A DNA stretch of 64,000 bases, taken from contig JADJOD010000030.1 of the NCBI GenBank assembly GCA_016713985.1, positions 1 through 64,000 of the forward strand, given 5' to 3'. The stretch comes from Lewinellaceae bacterium. Lineage in GTDB: Bacteria; Bacteroidota; Bacteroidia; Chitinophagales; Saprospiraceae. The notes under the pieces were generated by a model. The model ran no database searches. It was not told where the DNA came from and was given only the letters and a program-made list of their open reading frames with translations. The stretch's first letter is position 1. Every line of letters starts with the position of its first letter. Both the position numbers and the translations under genes were made by a program. Shown here in pieces: positions 60,756-64,000 of the stretch.

Positions 60756-61270
60756 GTATTGCATTGAATCGGTGAACAGGAGACGCAGTGGTGATTTTTG
60801 CGCCATGCCCGGGATGCAAACGTACGGCACGATCCGCTTTTTCCGGTAATCTTCACGCTCTTTCAAGCGCTTTCGGGTATATAACCTTTCCGGCCTTCAT
60901 AGATTTTAAATTATATACTTTTATAAACAGTTTTGCTCTCCTGAGGTGGTTTGCTTAAAGTAACTTATGGTTAAACGGCTCCATTTTGGGCGGAATGTTG
61001 GGTTCGTCCAACATTTCCAAATATCAATTTCAATATTACGGCAGATGGTGGACATGGTCTTGCGCAGTTGCAGCCGGACGATATTGAGATCGGCAATGTG
61101 TCGTGTGAGAAAGTCCTTTTGCACCGCCTTGTCTTTTATCAGGGAAATAAAAGAAGTCGCCCTGCCCCGCAAACCGGTACGTTTCCTTCAATTCATGCCG
61201 CTGAAACGTTTGGGCAACGCTGGCAGCCACCTGGCAACCCAATCGCACAAATCCCGGTAGTTTTCTGGCT
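60756..61270. other. Gene-free or decayed stretch
   Basis: Several short open frames exist on both strands, but none is convincing. On the minus strand around 60921-61270 pieces in different frames (for example RATSFISLIKDKAVQKDFL and ENYRDLCDWVA) read like parts of a helical protein that has lost its frame, so this may be a gene remnant. No RNA or repeat is recognised. Confidence 0.35.
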
Positions 61271-63076
61271 TTAATACCCCTTTGGCCTTTCAATATCCAA
61301 GTCCGAAAAAACATTGTTGATCAACTTGCCGTCACCATTGTGTTCAATGAAGTATAACAAATCGGATTTTATCAAATCTGCGCCGGAATAGTCAGGTCGA
61401 ACAGTATCTTTTAAACGAGCTTTGTAAATTGAAATAGCGTTATTGTAATCGCCGTTAAACAGATAAACGTGCGCGAGATTAACATGCATGTTGACATCTT
61501 CCGGGTACAATTGAACGCCGCGTTTGAAATAGGCAATGGCTTCCGGGTATCTTTTGTTTTCTAACAAATACCAGCCAATGCTTCCGATGGTTTCGTTTGA
61601 CAACCGGACAGTGTCCGGGCTGGTGATTTTTATTGATTTTGGAAATTCCTTGCCATTCACCGTACGGGAATAACCCGTGATATTCCCGTTTTCGTCTTTC
61701 ACGAAAGTTTTCACCGCCGGGAATTCTTCGTTGAAAAAACTGGTGGGCGTAATAAAGTGCATGCTTGCAGAAATTCCACTCGTGTGGAAGACATATTGCC
61801 CGTCTTTTTTCCCGATTGCTGCCCAGCGGTCATCGTACAGGTAAATGCCTTCGTACGTTTTCACCACGCTTTCAGGAACCGCAATGCTCGTTTTTCGCTG
61901 CGGCTCATAGTTGATACCCTTCCAGTTGTATGCTTTGGCCACACTGTTTTTGATTTCCTGTAAAAACTCCCAAGCCTCCGAGTTCAAAAAAACAGCCATG
62001 CCATATCCCTCGTCAAGGCTGGCATAGAAAAAGCCGCAATAGCCGTCATTGCCCGCTGAATGGGAAAAATTCTTCGTGCCGTCCAGATCTTCCACAAAAG
62101 TACCCATCGCTGACGCGCTATTGTTGTAGGGCGTTAAATGGAGTTTCACCATGTCAGAGCTCAGCACTTTCGAGGGCTGTTTGCCCTGCCAGGCCAATTG
62201 CATATCAATAATGTAATTGCAGAGGTCGCTCGGTGTCATCCACAAACCCGCCGCCGCCAATTCCGGGTAGACCCGAAATTTGTTCAAAACCGGCGTGCCA
62301 TCGCTAAAATAGCCGGATGCGCACAAGGGTAGTTTGTCTTTTGCGGGCGGTTGTGCGTACGAACTGTTGCCCATCCCGATGGGTTTCAGCACGTTTTCGT
62401 ACATCCAGACATCATAGGCCTGTTTGGTTACGTCCTCCAGCAGCACTTGCGAAATGGTGGTGCCGCCGCCGGAATATTGAAATTGCAAATCCGGTTCAAA
62501 CTCGCTGCGCACCGGCGGAGTCACTGCCGGTTTTTTCCCGTCCAATACTTCATACACGGTGGGAATGGCACTGTTGTGATGCCCCGGAAAACCATGCACC
62601 GACAAACCCGCATGGTGGCTGAGGATTTGCGCCAGCGTGATTGGCTTGCCTTTGGAAAGCGAGTCGTAGGGGAATTTCCACGAAGTCAAATAGTTATTGA
62701 TGTCCGTGTTGAGGTCAATTTTTTTGTCTTGCGCCAGTTTCAAAATACCGATGGCATTCAAGGTTTTGCTGATGGAGCCGGGTTCAAACAACGTCTCGGT
62801 GGTCACGGGTCGTTTTTCCAATTCATCGGCCCAGCCATAGCCCTTTGCCCAGGCGATTTTGTAATCCTGAATGACCGCGATGCTCATGCCTTTTATTTTG
62901 TGCTTGGCCATGCGTTGCGCGATGGTGCTTGGCCCCTCGCCATTCAGCAGGAGGGTACCGTTGATATTGTTTTCGACTTCTTTGATTTTTGCGAGGGTCT
63001 CGGGCATATAGTTTTTTTGGGCAAAAAGAGGGCCGATGCAAAGCCAAAAGGCTGCGAGTGCAAATGCGTTTTTCAT
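61271..63076 (-). CDS. Beta-lactamase-family serine hydrolase with a TPR-like tail
   Basis: The 601-residue protein has a signal peptide (MKNAFALAAFWLCIGPLFAQ), the class-C-like serine hydrolase domain (about 45-400: FEPGSISKTLNAIG with the SxxK Ser-Lys, FQYSGGGTTISQ with the YxG/N), a middle domain and a C-terminal TPR-like pair (LLENKRYPEAIAYFKRGVQ, NLAHVYLFNGDYNNAISIYK). Such proteins are esterases, D-amino-acid peptidases or PBP4*-like enzymes, rarely lactamases. TPRs suggest protein partners. The catalytic residues are in place. The substrate is open. Confidence 0.88.
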   Translation of the reverse strand: MKNAFALAAFWLCIGPLFAQKNYMPETLAKIKEVENNINGTLLLNGEGPSTIAQRMAKHKIKGMSIAVIQDYKIAWAKGYGWADELEKRPVTTETLFEPGSISKTLNAIGILKLAQDKKIDLNTDINNYLTSWKFPYDSLSKGKPITLAQILSHHAGLSVHGFPGHHNSAIPTVYEVLDGKKPAVTPPVRSEFEPDLQFQYSGGGTTISQVLLEDVTKQAYDVWMYENVLKPIGMGNSSYAQPPAKDKLPLCASGYFSDGTPVLNKFRVYPELAAAGLWMTPSDLCNYIIDMQLAWQGKQPSKVLSSDMVKLHLTPYNNSASAMGTFVEDLDGTKNFSHSAGNDGYCGFFYASLDEGYGMAVFLNSEAWEFLQEIKNSVAKAYNWKGINYEPQRKTSIAVPESVVKTYEGIYLYDDRWAAIGKKDGQYVFHTSGISASMHFITPTSFFNEEFPAVKTFVKDENGNITGYSRTVNGKEFPKSIKITSPDTVRLSNETIGSIGWYLLENKRYPEAIAYFKRGVQLYPEDVNMHVNLAHVYLFNGDYNNAISIYKARLKDTVRPDYSGADLIKSDLLYFIEHNGDGKLINNVFSDLDIERPKGY

Positions 63077-63230
63077 TTTCGAGTGAAGAATTATTTTTGA
63101 AATTTTCTGCCCGCAAACCTATCGACACAAACCTGGGAATGGTTGAAAAGCGCGTAAAAGAATGTAATCAAAGTGTAAAATGAACGTTGGCTCATCAATT
63201 ACCCCCGGTGCAAATTTCAATCCTGCTCAT

Positions 63231-63350
63231 TTATGATACCGTAAAAACGACTTTCCCAATCACCCCACCCTGCCGCGCAAACCGGTACACCTCCCGGAAT
63301 TCCTGCATCGGAAAGGTTTTGGCGATGTTGATTTCCAGGTCTTTCTGCCA
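63231..63350 (-). pseudogene. Remnant of a zinc/quinone-type MDR oxidoreductase (C-terminal ~38 residues)
   Basis: On the minus strand the frame WQKDLEINIAKTFPMQEFREVYRFARQGGVIGKVVFTVS ends in TAA at 63231; split for reading: the part INIAKTFPMQEF and GGVIGKVV match the C terminus of medium-chain dehydrogenases (typically EIAKTFPLEEA...GKIVL). A stop precedes it and nothing upstream fits the family, so only the end survives. Confidence 0.55.
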
Positions 63351-63380
63351 GCATACGAATCACACAAAAAGCCATGCCTT

Positions 63381-63427
63381 ATTCATCATTCATCATTCAT
63401 CACTCATCATTCATCTCTCCTCATTCA
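63381..63427. repeat. Simple ATTCATC tandem repeat
   Basis: About six imperfect copies of the seven-base unit ATTCATC (or ACTCATC/ATCTCTC variants), just before the end of the UDP-glucose dehydrogenase gene. No gene or structure. Confidence 0.7.
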
Positions 63428-64000
63428 AACCGCTTCCACCCGCTTTTTCCCCTTCACCTTCGGCCGTCCGATGCTGATATAGTCGAATCCGAGCGCTTTC
63501 ATTTGTTCGAGGTCGTACAGGTTGCGGCCGTCGAAGATGATCGGGTCGCCGAGCAGTGTGTTCATCCGTTCGAAGTCGGGATTGCGGAATTCCGACCACT
63601 CGGTCATGATACACAGACAATCGGCGCCTTCCAGGGCTTCGTACATGTTGGCGCAGAAATGAATGCGATCGCCGTAAATGGTTTTTACGTTGTCCATGGC
63701 CTCCGGGTCGAAAGCTTTAACGCGGGCGCCCATCCTGAGCAATTCGTCGATGATGACTAATGCCGGGGCTTCACGGATATCGTCGGTGTTGGGTTTGAAA
63801 GCCAGACCCCAGACGCCGATGGTTTTGCCGGCGATGTCGTTTTTGTAATGTTTTTTTAATTTTTTGGTCAACACACCCTTCTGGATGTCGTTGACTTTCA
63901 TCACCGATTTCAGGATTTTAAAATCGTAGGAGTGTTTACCGGCGGTTTTGGCCAGCGCCTGTACGTCTTTGGGGAAGCAGGAGCCGCCGTAGCCGATGCC
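63425..64000 (-). CDS. UDP-glucose 6-dehydrogenase, C-terminal part (start outside window)
   Basis: The frame is open to the window end and gives about 191 residues. GIGYGGSCFPKDVQAL near its beginning holds the catalytic Cys of the UGD/UDP-ManNAc dehydrogenase family, and the C-terminal domain has VWGLAFKPNTDDIREAPAL and DGRNLYD. It oxidises UDP-glucose to UDP-glucuronate (or a related sugar) in two NAD-dependent steps. The N-terminal NAD domain is outside the window. The stop is 63425-63427. Related UDP-sugar dehydrogenases cannot be excluded from this part. Confidence 0.9.
   Translation of the reverse strand, partial: GIGYGGSCFPKDVQALAKTAGKHSYDFKILKSVMKVNDIQKGVLTKKLKKHYKNDIAGKTIGVWGLAFKPNTDDIREAPALVIIDELLRMGARVKAFDPEAMDNVKTIYGDRIHFCANMYEALEGADCLCIMTEWSEFRNPDFERMNTLLGDPIIFDGRNLYDLEQMKALGFDYISIGRPKVKGKKRVEAV

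Overview
The window reads as one stretch of a Bacteroidota chromosome, most likely from the Saprospiria/Saprospiraceae side of the phylum, with moderate GC. Evidence seen in the sequence includes TonB-dependent receptors with carboxypeptidase-like N-terminal domains, a large SprB-repeat protein ending in a type IX secretion sorting domain, a fused MurF-alanine racemase, a LytTR regulator and promoter-like motifs of the Bacteroidota type (TAnnTTTG). Family placement is an inference; no rRNA is present.

Layout. 0-13 kb is mainly housekeeping: a LOG-family protein (cut by the window edge), a DUF4349 protein, a TonB receptor, riboflavin synthase, aroB, a sensor kinase, an M23 peptidase, Uma2 and uvrB. 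12.7-23 kb is accessory: an AT-richer LGFP-repeat protein; a Crp-type regulator and a lipoprotein bracketed by 54-base diverged repeats; a broken isoquinoline-oxidoreductase-like pair; a GbsR-type regulator with two matching operators and two small membrane proteins; a damaged reductase/NTF2/cupin cluster containing a G/T homopolymer block that looks like a sequence artefact; and an AraC regulator. 23-30 kb holds the T9SS cargo protein, a frame-shifted unknown gene and a Fic protein. 30-37.5 kb carries recG, a REP-associated transposase between two palindromes, a large SWIM/SNF2 ATPase and an MtfA-like protein lacking its second zinc histidine. 37.5-45 kb has a hairpin tandem array, tRNA-Phe, lpxK, an arginase-fold protein without metal ligands, glutamate dehydrogenase, an OmpA protein and a flippase-like protein. 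45-51.4 kb has a LytTR regulator with a degenerate receiver, a triple TonB-C protein and a frame-shifted TonB receptor. 51.4-64 kb has a CAT-anticodon tRNA, murF-alr, tsaE, ald, several envelope proteins, a serine hydrolase and the C-terminal part of UDP-glucose dehydrogenase.

The most interesting theme is a family of short palindromes, several carrying a GTAG (or GTAC) head directly 5' of the hairpin. Two flank the RAYT transposase at 32.2-32.9 kb, each beginning on a stop codon. Others form a tandem array at 37.5 kb, sit at 14.77 kb, and are inserted in frame inside aroB. This fits a REP/RAYT system that has spread non-autonomous copies, including into coding sequence.

A second theme is quality or decay: several genes carry single-base frameshifts, often in short homopolymers. 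They may be pseudogenes or sequencing errors; raw reads would decide.
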